Assembly (NCBI RefSeq): GCF_000185905.1
Contig: NC_014923.1
Location: 5,789,501 to 5,853,500, forward strand
Source of the DNA: Mesorhizobium ciceri biovar biserrulae WSM1271
Lineage (GTDB): Bacteria; Pseudomonadota; Alphaproteobacteria; Rhizobiales; Rhizobiaceae
DNA: 64,000 bases
Reading direction: 5' to 3'
Below, piece after piece: positions 47,863 to 59,752 of this stretch. A program made the translations under genes and the position numbers. The notes under the pieces are model-generated. The model did not search any database. It was given only the letters and a program-made list of their open reading frames with translations, and was not told the origin of the DNA. Position 1 is the stretch's first letter. Each line of letters opens with the position of its first letter.

Positions 47863-48168
47863 ATGCGCGTCGTGGTCGACCAGGATCTGTGCGGAACCAC
47901 CGGGCAGTGCGTGCTTACGCTGCCGGGCACCTTTCGCCAGCGCGAACCGGACGGCGTGGCTGAAGTGTGCGCGGCGACGGTGCCGCAGGCGTTGCTCGCC
48001 GCCGTGCGGCTCGCGGCCAGCCAGTGCCCGGTCGCCGCCATTCGGGTGATAAGCGACGCTGGCGATGACGAGCGCGCCAGCGCCGACGCTGCGCCTTCTC
48101 CGGCGGAACCCGAGCGGCATGCCGCGAAAGACCAACGCAATCCAGAAGGACACGATGGGACGGTTTGA
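47863..48168 (+). CDS. 3Fe-4S ferredoxin of the gibberellin operon
   Basis: The 101-residue protein has Cys10, Cys16 and Cys55 (in QCPVAAI), the ligand set of a single 3Fe-4S ferredoxin that serves P450s. The C-terminal 35 residues are polar. ATG 47863 comes one base after the CYP114 stop. The known partner supports full oxidation by CYP114. Its end overlaps the SDR start by 14 bases. Confidence 0.93.
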   Translation: MRVVVDQDLCGTTGQCVLTLPGTFRQREPDGVAEVCAATVPQALLAAVRLAASQCPVAAIRVISDAGDDERASADAAPSPAEPERHAAKDQRNPEGHDGTV

Positions 48169-48990
48169 AGGCAAGGTGGCCGTGGTGACCGGCGCCAGCG
48201 CCGGCATCGGCAAGGCATGCGCCCTCGCCATCGCGCCGAGGGCGGCAGAGTGGTGGTGGCCGACATTGATGGCTCGGCGACCATCGCCTGCACCGCGCAG
48301 ATCACGGCCGAAGCGGGCCACGCGCTGGCCCTGGCCATGGACATCGCCGATGCGCAGGCGGTGGCAGCGCTGTTCCAGACGGCGGAGCGGCACTTCGGTG
48401 AGGTCGACTGCGGTGAACAACGCGAGCTATGCATCTGACCCCGCACGAGCGCGCGATGCTCGACCTGGACCTGGCGGTCTGGGATCAGACCATGGCGACC
48501 AATCTGCGCGGCATGCTGCTCTGCTGCGGCACGCCATCCGACGGCTGATTGCCCGCGGCGGTGGCGCGATCGTCAACATGTCGTCGTGCCAGGGCTCAGC
48601 GGTGACCCCGCCCAGACGTCCTACCCCGCATCGAAGGCGGCGATGAACACCCTGACGGCCTCGCTCGCCACCCAGTACGGTGATGAGCAGATCCGCTGCA
48701 ACGCGGTTGCGCCGGGTCTGATCATGACCGAGCGTCTCCTCGCCAAGCTGGACGAGTGCATGCAACGGCATCTGCGCCGGCACCAGCTGCCGCGCGTCGG
48801 CCGCCCCGAGGACGTGGCCGCGCTGGTAGCGTTCCTGCTCTCCGACGATGCTGCGTTCATCACCGGCCAGGTCGTGTGCATCGACGGCGGCATGCTGGCG
48901 CATGTGCGGACGTACGCGAACGGTGGCAACAGCCGCGCCGCGCGGCCTGCCGGCGACACCGCCGAAGCGGCCGCGGCGCCGCGCTGCTGA
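48155..48990 (+). pseudogene. short-chain dehydrogenase of the gibberellin operon, broken by several indels
   Basis: The intact SDR (about 280 residues) would oxidise GA12-aldehyde to GA12. Here the reading jumps frames: MGRFEGKVAVVTGASAGIGKA is clean, then shifts occur near 48235, 48410, 48440, 48526 and 48592, with recognisable SDR pieces in each frame (GRVVVADIDG, VNNASYASD, RRLIARGGGAIVNMSS, YPASKAAMNTL, IDGGMLAH). The catalytic Tyr-x-x-x-Lys is in the last, readable piece. All five changes are one- or two-base indels in or next to short repeats. Either the gene is dead or the sequence has errors here; flanking genes are intact. Confidence 0.85.
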
Positions 48991-50342
48991 TGGAGCTGAT
49001 GGACATGCTGCTCAACCCGCTGAACCGTCGCCACCGGCTGCGGCACGACATCCCGGTCGTGCCCGGCGCTTTCCCCTTGGTCGGGCATCTTCCCGCCATC
49101 ATCTGCGACCTGCCGCGCCTGCTGCGGCGCGCGGAACGGACGCTGGGCAGCTACTTCTGGCTGGATTTCGGCCCTGCCGGACACCTGATGACCTGCATGG
49201 ATCCGGACGCGTTCGCACTGCTTCGGCACAAGGACGTGTCCTCGGCGCTGATCGAAGGGATCGCGCCCGAATTGCTTGGTGGAACGATGGTCGCCCAGGA
49301 CGGCGGCGCGCACCGGCAGGCGCGCGATGCGATCAAGCCGGCGTTCCTGCCCAAGGGGCTGACCCAGGCCGGCATCGGCGACCTGTTCGAGCCCGTCATC
49401 CGGGCGCGTGTGCAGGCGTGGCGCGACCGCGGCGACGTAGCCATCCTGCGTGAAACCGGCGACCTGATGCTAAAGCTCATCTTCAGCCTCATGGGAATCC
49501 CCGCGCAGGACCTGGCGGGATGGCATCGCAAGTACCGGCAACTGGTGCAGTTGATCGTCGCGCCCCCGATCGACCTGCCCGGACTGCCCTTGCGGCGCGG
49601 CCGCGCCGCCCGCGACTGGATCGACGCGCAGTTGCACCAGTTCGTCCGCGACGCGCGCGCGCATGCCGCGCGCACCGGGTTGATCAAGGACATGGTGAGC
49701 GCCTTCGATCGCAGCGACGATGCGCTCTCCGATGACGTCCTGGTCGCCAATATCCGCTTGCTGCTGCTTGGCGGTCACGAGACCACCGCCTCGACGATGG
49801 CCTGGATGGTGATCGAGCTGGCGCGGCAGCCTGTGCTGTGGGACACCCTGGTCGAAGAGGCGCAACGCGTGGGCGCGGTGCCGACCCGGCACGCGGATCT
49901 AGCGCAGTGTCCGGTCGCCGAGGCGCTGTTCCGCGAGACGCTGCGCCTGCATCCGGCGGTCACGCTCCTGCCGCGTCAAGCGCTGCAGGAATTGCAACTC
50001 GGCCAATGGCGCATTCCCGCGGGTACCCATCTGTGCATCCCGCTGCTGCATTTCTCGACCTCGGCGCTGCTGCACGAGGCGCCTGATCAGTTCCGCCTGG
50101 CGCGATGGCTGCAACGCACGGAGCCGATCCGGCCGGTGGACATGCTGCAGTTCGGTACCGGCCCACACGTCTGCATCGGCTACCACGTGGTATGGCTGGA
50201 ACTAGTGCAGTTCTGCATCGCCTTGGCGCTGACCATGCACAAGGCCGGGGTGCGGCCGCGGTTGCTGAGCGACGTCGAAAAAGGCCGGCGCTATTACCCG
50301 ACCGCAAATCCGTCCATGAAAATCCGCATCGGATTCTCATGA
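48990..50342 (+). CDS. cyp117: cytochrome P450 CYP117 (gibberellin biosynthesis)
   Basis: The 450-residue P450 matches remembered Bradyrhizobium P450 BJ-4 (CYP117) from the MELMDMLLNPLNRR start onward. The I-helix LLLGGHETTAST and the haem loop FGTGPHVCIG (Cys at about residue 394) are canonical. Known function: oxidation of ent-kaurene to ent-kaurenoic acid. The ATG overlaps the SDR stop by one base (TGATG), so it was coupled to the SDR. Confidence 0.95.
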   Translation: MELMDMLLNPLNRRHRLRHDIPVVPGAFPLVGHLPAIICDLPRLLRRAERTLGSYFWLDFGPAGHLMTCMDPDAFALLRHKDVSSALIEGIAPELLGGTMVAQDGGAHRQARDAIKPAFLPKGLTQAGIGDLFEPVIRARVQAWRDRGDVAILRETGDLMLKLIFSLMGIPAQDLAGWHRKYRQLVQLIVAPPIDLPGLPLRRGRAARDWIDAQLHQFVRDARAHAARTGLIKDMVSAFDRSDDALSDDVLVANIRLLLLGGHETTASTMAWMVIELARQPVLWDTLVEEAQRVGAVPTRHADLAQCPVAEALFRETLRLHPAVTLLPRQALQELQLGQWRIPAGTHLCIPLLHFSTSALLHEAPDQFRLARWLQRTEPIRPVDMLQFGTGPHVCIGYHVVWLELVQFCIALALTMHKAGVRPRLLSDVEKGRRYYPTANPSMKIRIGFS

Positions 50343-50484
50343 GCTGGCATCGCATGCCCCGTGTGGCGAGGCAGCGGCGAGCGACGCGCAGCATTGCTGC
50401 ACTCGGCGCGCGCGCTCGGTGCGACGCCGGCAACAGCGCGGCGGTCGCCGCTCGCCGTGGCCGTCTCCTGTCAGGTACAAGGAC

Positions 50485-51492
50485 ATGAACAACATGCAGG
50501 CCGGTTCCAAGCCACATGACGACCGAACTGGCGTTTCCGCGATCGGGGGATTAGGCGCGCAGGCGCGCGGCGCATCCGGCAGGCTGCTGCCGGAGATCTG
50601 GATGCAGGACGGCGCAAAGGGGGTCGAACAGGCGCTGGCGCGTCTTCTGTGCGCCGAAGACGATGGCGAGACCGAGCTGATGGCGGCGATGCGCTACGCC
50701 ACCTTGCATGGCGGGAAGCGCACCCGCGCCTTGCTCTGTCTGGCTGCCGGCGCACTGGCCGATACGCCGGCGCACGTGCTCGAGGACGTCGGCGCCGCCA
50801 TCGAGATGATCCACGCCTGTACCCTGGTCCACGACGACCTGCCCGCGATGGACAACGACGTGCTTCGCCGCGGCCTTCCGACTGTGCACGTCAAGTTCGG
50901 CGAAGCCACTGCGATCCTGGTCGGTGATGCGCTGCAGGCGCACGCCTTCCTCACCCTGGCGAGCCTGGATGCGCCGGGCGACAACCGTATCGCGCTCGTG
51001 CGCGAATTGGCGCAGGCGGTGTCCGCCGAGGGTGCCGCAGGCGGGCAGGCCAAGGATCTGTCGCTGGTCGGAAAGCATGTCGAGCTGGACAGGATCGTGG
51101 CGATGCACCGGATGAAGAGCGGAGCGCTGGTGCGCGCGTCCGTTCGCATGGGCGCGCTATGCGCCATCACGGAGGATGCCGCGCACGCCGCGCTGTACAG
51201 TGCGCTCGATCGCTACAGCGCCTGTTTCGGCCTGGCGCTGCAGGTGGTTGACGACATTCTCGACGCGACAGCGGATGCCGCGGCGCTGGGCAAGACCCCC
51301 GGCAAGGACGCGGCGGCGCAGAAGCCGACCTGCGCGTCGATCATGGGGCTGCAAGCAGCGCGCCAGTTTGCGCTGGATCTGTTGCGCGACGCCGGGGAGG
51401 CCATCGCCCCGCTGGGGCCGCGTGCGGAACCGTTGGCGCAGATGCTGCAGCGGGCCACCGCGTATCTGTTAAAGCACGCGCCATGCGCATGA
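50485..51492 (+). CDS. geranylgeranyl diphosphate synthase
   Basis: The 335-residue trans-prenyltransferase makes the C20 precursor of gibberellins. First Asp-rich motif DDLPAMDND (about residue 122) and second DDILD (about 257) are present, plus GGKRTR (about 78). ATG 50485 follows AAGGAC. It lies 142 bases after CYP117. Confidence 0.95.
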   Translation: MNNMQAGSKPHDDRTGVSAIGGLGAQARGASGRLLPEIWMQDGAKGVEQALARLLCAEDDGETELMAAMRYATLHGGKRTRALLCLAAGALADTPAHVLEDVGAAIEMIHACTLVHDDLPAMDNDVLRRGLPTVHVKFGEATAILVGDALQAHAFLTLASLDAPGDNRIALVRELAQAVSAEGAAGGQAKDLSLVGKHVELDRIVAMHRMKSGALVRASVRMGALCAITEDAAHAALYSALDRYSACFGLALQVVDDILDATADAAALGKTPGKDAAAQKPTCASIMGLQAARQFALDLLRDAGEAIAPLGPRAEPLAQMLQRATAYLLKHAPCA

Positions 51493-51788
51493 GGCGTCCC
51501 GTCCGCATGGAGTCGCCCCTGTGCCGCTGCGATCGGCCGGCGGTAGCGGTGGATGCTGCACTCTGTCCGAGATCCCGCGGCGCCGATCGCAGCGGTTGCC
51601 CAGCACGGCCGTGGCACGCGGCGCGCTGCGCTAGCCTATTGGGCGAACCGACGCCAGCCGCGCGTCGCCGCGCCGGAGCAGGGCGGCCATCCGGCGCTGC
51701 CCACGCGCCTGGCCGCGACGGGCCTGCGGCGACGTGCGCGGCGTCTGCCCGATCGTTCGTCAACCCTTCTGCAGAAGGAACATCCCGC

Positions 51789-54238
<2,450 letters not shown>

Positions 54239-54322
54239 ACGCGCGGGACGCGGCGCGTGCGCGCGCTGCCGTCGGTCCGATCCGACGCAATGCCGTCGCA
54301 CGATGCGACGGATGGAGCGAGC

Positions 54323-55372
54323 ATGACCGACACCGCCCTGAGCCGGCGCAAGGACGATCATCTGGACATCGTGCTGGATCGGCGAACGGCGCCGGCCAGG
54401 GTCGCCGCCGGCTGGGAGTCCATCCGTTTCGAACACTGCGCATTGCCCGAGTTGGACCTGACGCAGATCGACCTGCGCGCCTCGCTGCTGGGCAAGACCA
54501 TGCGCGCGCCGCTGCTGATCAGCTCCATGACCGGCGGCATGCCACGCGCCGAGGCCATCAACCGGCATTTGAGCGAGGCAGCGCAATCCTTGGGGATCGC
54601 CATGTGCGTCGGTTCGCAGCGCGTGAGCCTGCAATCCCGCAGCTCCCAGGGGCTAACGCGCGCGCTGCGCCGCCTGGCCCCAGACATTCCCTTGCTGGCC
54701 AATATCGGCGCCGCGCAACTGCGCGAGGCCGACGGCCTGGACCTGGCGCGGCGGGCAGTTGATGCGCTGGAGGCCGATGGACTCATCGTCCATCTCAATC
54801 CGCTGCAGGAAGCGGTACAGCCGGACGGCGACAGCGACTGGCGCGGCGTCATGGCGCAGATCGCTCGCGCCGCGCGCTGCGTGGGCGTGCCGATCGTGGC
54901 CAAGGAAGTGGGGTCGGGCCTGTCCACCTCTGTGGCCTGTGTGCTCGTCGAGGCGGGCGTGGCGGTGATCGATGTCGCAGGCGCCGGCGGCACCTGTTGG
55001 GCCGCGGTGGAGGGCGAGCGCGCCCGCGATGCCGCCGACCGTGCAGTGGCGCTGGCCTTCGCCGATTGGGGGATTCCGACCCCGGCCGGCGTGCAGGCGG
55101 TACGTCGGGCGCTGCCAACGGTGAAGCTGATCGCGTCGGGCGGAATCCGCGACGGCGTCGACGTGGCCAAGGCCATTCGCCTGGGCGCGGACATCGCTGG
55201 GCAGGCGGCCGGCGTGCTGCGCGCGGCGACGGTGTCCACCGAGGCAGTTGTCGCGCATTTCGAGATCGTCATCCGCCAGTTGGCCGTCGCCTGCTTCTGC
55301 ACCGGCTCGGCCGATCTGGCGGCATTACGTCAGGCGCGCTTGTTGCCCTCGGCGCATCTGCCCGCCGGTTGA
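54323..55372 (+). CDS. fni: type 2 isopentenyl-diphosphate delta-isomerase (FMN)
   Basis: The 349-residue enzyme interconverts IPP and DMAPP, balancing precursors for GGPP. Type 2 features: [10 protein letters not shown] at the N-terminus, ISSMTGG (about residue 74), [14 protein letters not shown] (about 160), [11 protein letters not shown] and the FMN-phosphate loop ASGGIRDG (about 272). ATG 54323 follows GGAG. It is the last gene of the operon, 84 bases after KS. Confidence 0.95.
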   Translation: MTDTALSRRKDDHLDIVLDRRTAPARVAAGWESIRFEHCALPELDLTQIDLRASLLGKTMRAPLLISSMTGGMPRAEAINRHLSEAAQSLGIAMCVGSQRVSLQSRSSQGLTRALRRLAPDIPLLANIGAAQLREADGLDLARRAVDALEADGLIVHLNPLQEAVQPDGDSDWRGVMAQIARAARCVGVPIVAKEVGSGLSTSVACVLVEAGVAVIDVAGAGGTCWAAVEGERARDAADRAVALAFADWGIPTPAGVQAVRRALPTVKLIASGGIRDGVDVAKAIRLGADIAGQAAGVLRAATVSTEAVVAHFEIVIRQLAVACFCTGSADLAALRQARLLPSAHLPAG

Positions 55373-56469
55373 TGCGGGCGTCCGCACGTAGCGGCGGGGC
55401 GCCCAGAAGGCTGCTGAAATACCTACGCCAAAGTAGACCACTGATCCACCTTGGCGAGGCGGTTCGATGCGCCCGGAGCGATGTGTGATGGAGTAGCTGT
55501 TCACGATGAAGCGGTTGGAGGATTTCGTTCCAGCCGATCATCCACTGCGCCCAATCCGCTGATGGTCAATGAAGCGCGAATACGTGCACATCCAACTTAA
55601 GACACGGCGGAAGCAGCCGCGTCGCAGGAACGGGCCGGGTAATCTTCGCCGCCCTGCCCTGTCGGTTCATTCAGCGCGGTGGCGGCGCAAACTGCGATCG
55701 GCCCGAACGGAGATTGGCTCCGGCAAGAGCTTTTTCCGCTGAGAAGTGGCGAGCGACGCGGAAGCATGATTGCGAACGCGAACTCTCGGCGACGAAAATC
55801 CTGAAGCAGCGGGCGAGCATTCATTGCCCCTTTCTAGGCAGTTAGCAGCAGCAGCAGTCCTAAGGCCAACGCGATGGGACCCAAGAGAAGGCAGGCCGGA
55901 ACAACGCTCCTTCCAATTGAATTGCGAATTTTGGACGTTTGCTTTGGCCGCATTCTGACGACGATTTCCTGTCAAGCGACGCACGCGTGGGCGGCGCATT
56001 CAGACATTGAATGGTGATGGCTCGAACGAAGTTCTCGGTTGTACTGACGCTTCCGAGCCCGCCGCCGATAAAAAAGCGCGATCTGAGCCGGCGAGATTGG
56101 CAAGCAGACACGGGCCCCCTCGCCCCCTTTGGATGCCGCCAGCCGGTGATGGCCACGAGTGCTGTCTAGGTTAGCAAGATCAGCTTCGATGCTCCCGACG
56201 GATTGTGGCTAGGTAGCCCGATTTACGCTTGGTCATGCACTCAGGACTTGAAGATCACGCATTCAGGATATGACAGTGCATCGTTGGCATCGCGGGCGCA
56301 TGAATAAGGCGGGATTGGATGATGAGGGCCGCAGCGGGCATTGGCAGAACGCTCATGCTGATCATATTTCATCCACGAAGAATAACACCACTTGGCCAAT
56401 CTCGAGGCTACAGTGGAACAATCCTAAGACAGGGCTTCCAGACATTGTAGGTGACGCATCGCTTTATCC
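55373..56469. other. 1.1-kb stretch with insertion-sequence scraps
   Basis: Apart from the transposase start listed next, only unsupported short frames were found. The segment 55428-55450 (AAGTAGACCACTGATCCACC) looks like an IS21-type end, but this is uncertain. Confidence 0.5.
55507..55563 (+). mobile_element. transposase N-terminus fragment, IS5/IS1182-like
   Basis: Eighteen codons read MKRLEDFVPADHPLRPIR and then stop. The motif is the common start of IS5/IS1182-type transposases. Nothing of the rest remains. Confidence 0.6.
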
Positions 56470-56733
56470 TTAGCCTCCTGCGCCGGCACCACCCACACGC
56501 GCGAAGCTACGCGGTCGAAGTGCGTTTTGACGTTTTGCCCATCGACTCGACGCCATCTGACCCGCCGTCTTCGGTCTAATCAAACGGAGGTGCCTTTGCT
56601 CCGCTTCAGGCTTGGTCAGTACGGCTTGGCGCGGTTGCCATTCGGCGATCCCAACCTCTAAGTTCCCGGCGGCCGGTGCAGCGCCGACGGTGGTCGCATA
56701 AAGAGAAAGTGCCGTGATCAAGATGACGTTCAT
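56470..56733 (-). CDS. small putative exported protein
   Basis: The 87-residue frame starts with a plausible signal peptide (MNVILITALSLYATTVGAAPA) and is preceded by GAGG on the minus strand. The mature part is basic, Arg/Ala-rich, without a known family. It is divergent from the response-regulator gene. Confidence 0.5.
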   Translation of the reverse strand: MNVILITALSLYATTVGAAPAAGNLEVGIAEWQPRQAVLTKPEAEQRHLRLIRPKTAGQMASSRWAKRQNALRPRSFARVGGAGAGG

Positions 56734-56887
56734 AACTTGCCTCTAATCGGTTGTTATAATCACCGCCCTTCTGACACGCGCACCTGACGGCAGCCTGAAA
56801 GCCGCCGGAACATTTGCGCTACGGCGTTCAGCCTATTGTCAGGTTCCGTCAATAGGGCACGAACCCTGCCCAATTATGGAGCTCGGC

Positions 56888-58003
56888 ATGCGAATTTTGC
56901 TCATTGAAGACAGCGAGGACTTTGGCAGCGCTGTACGAGAACATATGATAGCTGATGGCCACGCGGTTGAATGGGCCAAGGACCTGTCCGAAGCGCGGTA
57001 TCACGCAAGTGGGATTCCCTACGGGCTTGTTCTGCTCGATATTAACCTGCCAGACGGTAACGGCCTGGACTACTTGCGGGAGATGAGGAAGGGGCGTGAT
57101 TCGACACCCGTCATCATCGTGACAGCTCGCCATACGGTCGAGGACCGCATCGAGGGGCTCAATGCTGGTGCCGCCGACTACTTGGTCAAGCCGTTCGATC
57201 CCCGCGAACTTTCCGCGCGCATTCATGCCGTGGCGCGTAGTCACGGGAACTTCCCGAAGCCATATTCTGTCGGGGCGCTGTCCATAAACGCGGCTGAGCG
57301 GCGCGTCGCCCTCGACGGGCAGCCGGTCAACCTGACTGCACGCGAATGGGCGATTCTCGACTGCGTTCTATCCCGACCCGGAGCGGTAGTTTTGAAGAGG
57401 AAGATCGAGGAAGAACTCCTTTCCTTAGGTTCGGAAAGTGAGAGCAATACCGTGGAGGTTTATGTTAGCCGGCTCCGCAAGAAGATCGGTAGGGACCGAA
57501 TAGCGACACTGCGTGGCTTGGGGTACAGTTTCGTGGAAGAATCGCGGAACGGCCTCGGAGACCCCGTCGATCTTGTCCAAAAGGTTCGGTCAGTCGTTGA
57601 TGACTTCTTGAAAAAGCCGTGGTTTGCCGGACGGCTAATCCTTGACGTCGACGGCTGTCCCGCCTGGGAGTGCAAAGCAGACCACGCCGTTAGAATTCCC
57701 GTCGTGCTTCGATACCTCATCGACAACGCACTCACACATGGACTGCCCGATATCCCGACGACAGTTTCCGTCCGAGCTGATGGAACCATCGCCATTGTAA
57801 ACGCAGGACCGGTGGTGCCCCTCCCAGACCTTGACGAGATAACAGAGCGTTTTGTGCGTCTTGCGACTCGGGCAACTGTCCCAGGCCAGGGTCTACCCGT
57901 CGCTAATTATGTAATCAAGAAGGTCGGTGGCAGCCTTGAACTTGCCTCGCCTGCCACAGGTCGCGAGGATGGTTTTGAGGCGATTATTCGAATCCCTCGA
58001 TGA
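56888..58003 (+). CDS. OmpR-type response regulator fused to a histidine-kinase ATPase domain
   Basis: About 371 residues. A receiver domain with phosphoacceptor Asp in LVLLDINLPDG (about residue 50) and Lys in VKPFDP (about 100) is followed by an OmpR winged helix (LTAREWAILDCVL to LRGLGYSFVEE, about 145-217). Then, in the same frame, comes a kinase-like ATPase domain: the N box LRYLIDNALTHG (about 275) and a GQGLPVANYVIKKVGGSLEL (about 335). There is no sensor, membrane segment, HAMP or phospho-His domain. The simplest origin is an in-frame deletion joining a regulator gene to the end of its kinase gene. ATG 56888 follows GGAG. Confidence 0.9.
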   Translation: MRILLIEDSEDFGSAVREHMIADGHAVEWAKDLSEARYHASGIPYGLVLLDINLPDGNGLDYLREMRKGRDSTPVIIVTARHTVEDRIEGLNAGAADYLVKPFDPRELSARIHAVARSHGNFPKPYSVGALSINAAERRVALDGQPVNLTAREWAILDCVLSRPGAVVLKRKIEEELLSLGSESESNTVEVYVSRLRKKIGRDRIATLRGLGYSFVEESRNGLGDPVDLVQKVRSVVDDFLKKPWFAGRLILDVDGCPAWECKADHAVRIPVVLRYLIDNALTHGLPDIPTTVSVRADGTIAIVNAGPVVPLPDLDEITERFVRLATRATVPGQGLPVANYVIKKVGGSLELASPATGREDGFEAIIRIPR

Positions 58004-58622
58004 CCCTGGTTTGCTGCAGCGACCAGGTTGGGCGTAGGAAGCATTGTACGCTGCTGGGCAACGGGAATGTCAAACAGGGGCGGTAACCAACCCCGCGGTG
58101 GGCCGGCTCGCCAGAGGAAGTCAGCTTTGGCGGGGCACACCACATCCCAATCCACTGGCGTGAGACAAGCATGCCACGGCCCCCGCCCAAGCCCAAGGCG
58201 CTTCCGCCTGCACGCACCCTTCCGATTTCCCGTCGTGAGAGCCCGCGCTGTAGCGTTGTTCTGAGCGGTCTTTTTCATTCACATGGGACGTTGATCCGTC
58301 CGCTTCCCCCCAATGTTCGTCTCCAGTTCGACAACGCTTTTGTCTTGTCGTTTTCATGATCAATATAAGGTCAGGGCCGATCTTCAAGATCGATTGGATT
58401 ACCTACCCTGCTCGACAGAACTGAGGCCACTCAGAATCGTCGTCGCGAAAATAGCTGGTAGCTTTCAGGCTCAGCTAGCTCTGCCAGAAGGGTTATTGTT
58501 GGGCCTTCCAGTCAGGAGATCTTATGAACTAGGAAACCATATCATTCCGTCCGGCGTGCCGATGGCCAAATGGCAGACGACACCGGAATCCAGCACGTTA
58601 CCATACAGGAGAAAGATATACG
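58004..58622. other. 620-bp gap before the Asp-rich peptide gene
   Basis: No gene recognised; frames on both strands look random. Confidence 0.45.
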
Positions 58623-58835
58623 ATGATGTCCCCCTCACCCAAAGATGTCGCCGTCCAGGGCCTTCCGAAGCCGCCGACGAAATTTCCCTCTGCCTTGCTG
58701 CGCACCATACTTGCTGGCGCGCTAGCCCTGATGGCGACCGGTCCGGCTCCCGCAGGCCCCGACGACGACGACGACGACGGCGGTTGTGGCTATGCCGCCT
58801 CCCTTGTGAATGTTGGCGCTCGGAAGACGATCTGA
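58623..58835 (+). CDS. small exported peptide with a six-Asp run
   Basis: The 70-residue frame begins at ATGATG after AGGAGAAAG, a good ribosome site. A Pro/Lys-rich start is followed by a hydrophobic segment (ALLRTILAGALALMATGPAPA, about residues 24-44) and then GPDDDDDDGGCGYAAS. The Asp run comes from six GAC codons. A hairpin follows after 30 bases. No known family; a secreted peptide or a modified-peptide precursor are guesses. Confidence 0.5.
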   Translation: MMSPSPKDVAVQGLPKPPTKFPSALLRTILAGALALMATGPAPAGPDDDDDDGGCGYAASLVNVGARKTI

Positions 58836-58865
58836 GCCCCTGCGACCAAGTAGATCTATAGCGGT

Positions 58866-58894
58866 TGCTGCGGGTCCTGATTTGACCCGCAGCA
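58866..58894. terminator. 11-bp perfect hairpin after the peptide gene
   Basis: TGCTGCGGGTC pairs exactly with GACCCGCAGCA across a seven-base loop. There is no T-run, so termination is uncertain. Confidence 0.45.
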
Positions 58895-59051
58895 GCATAT
58901 CAGCTGGAAGGCGAAGCTCACAAAAAGGGGGGCGTTTCTGCGCTTTTTCGACGCATTTCCCTCATGCTGCCGGCGTCCATCCGGCATGACGGGGAAGATA
59001 TCATGTTAAGCGGCACGCGCTTCCCATTCGGCGATGTCCGACGTCCGACAA

Positions 59052-59067
59052 TGTCGGATAGGCAACA
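59052..59067 (+). promoter_or_regulatory. NifA-type upstream activator site, copy B
   Basis: TGT-CGGATAGGCA-ACA keeps the TGT-N10-ACA pattern although the inner bases differ from copy A. Confidence 0.6.
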
Positions 59068-59110
59068 TAGCAGACTGCGGATAATCACATTGCCGAGACG
59101 AGTTTCTCGT

Positions 59111-59125
59111 TGGCACGGTATGTGC
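59111..59125 (+). promoter_or_regulatory. sigma54 (-24/-12) promoter, copy B
   Basis: TGGCACGGTATGTGC, with GG and GC 12 bases apart. It would drive transcription towards the end of the convergent hipA gene. Confidence 0.7.
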
Positions 59126-59400
59126 CCGGTCCGCAAACGCCTCACAAACTAACGAGAAGTCATCCGACCATCATCCACCAAAGAATGCCCCTCACCTTGA
59201 TTCACTCAAAGATGACGCTCGAGTCAGGCCCCGCAACATGATGATGGCTCATCTGGCTCGGGCTGCCCACCGTCCCACTCTCTCCCACTACTAAGTGGGA
59301 CGAGCACGCAGCACCCTCAACTAGGAGATAAACTCACTTTGCCTCGAACTTTGCCCATCGCCCGATCACCACAAGCTAAGCCATCGCTGAACCTTCGGTC

Positions 59401-59752
59401 CGGTTGGCTAGATCGTGCAGCCGGCAGTACTGTCGCCAAAGCGCGGCGCGCCCCGTCAGCATTGCGTCCCATCAGCTCGGCCGACAGAGTAAAGCACGGC
59501 CTGGCGCAGCGCCTGCTCGAAAAGCGCCGCGTCCGACGAGTGGCGGATGGCGTTCTGCCGCCGAGTCGTCAACGACAGCCAGCTGCGGCCGGCGCACAGC
59601 TTTGCCGCTCGGCCAAGCGCCCGCCCAGATTACGGGCGGCAGTCTTGAAGGTTGAACAGCCGTCTGTTCCTGTCTTCGCGCTGGCACGGCAAGGATTGTC
59701 CAAATTGTGGGCGTCGTGCGCTTGCCGAGCGTGTCCGAAATCCAGCGCCGGA
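59401..59752. other. 350-bp gap between copy B and hipA
   Basis: No gene recognised. A minus-strand piece reading RHSSDAALFEQALRQAV is protein-like but short and unidentified. Confidence 0.45.

Larger units (their letters stand above)
59012..59400 (+). repeat. promoter-leader module, copy B
   Basis: Same orientation and order of landmarks as 45975-46350. After about 59400 the two copies diverge. No intact gene follows: the frame reading MPRTLPIARS at 59339 continues into sequence without recognisable content. A leader ATG at the ATGGCTCATC segment stops early here but runs on in copy A. Confidence 0.85.

Noticed and set aside
48586-48990. Separate small SDR gene
   Set aside because: It is the last readable piece of the frameshifted operon SDR and lacks the cofactor-binding domain.
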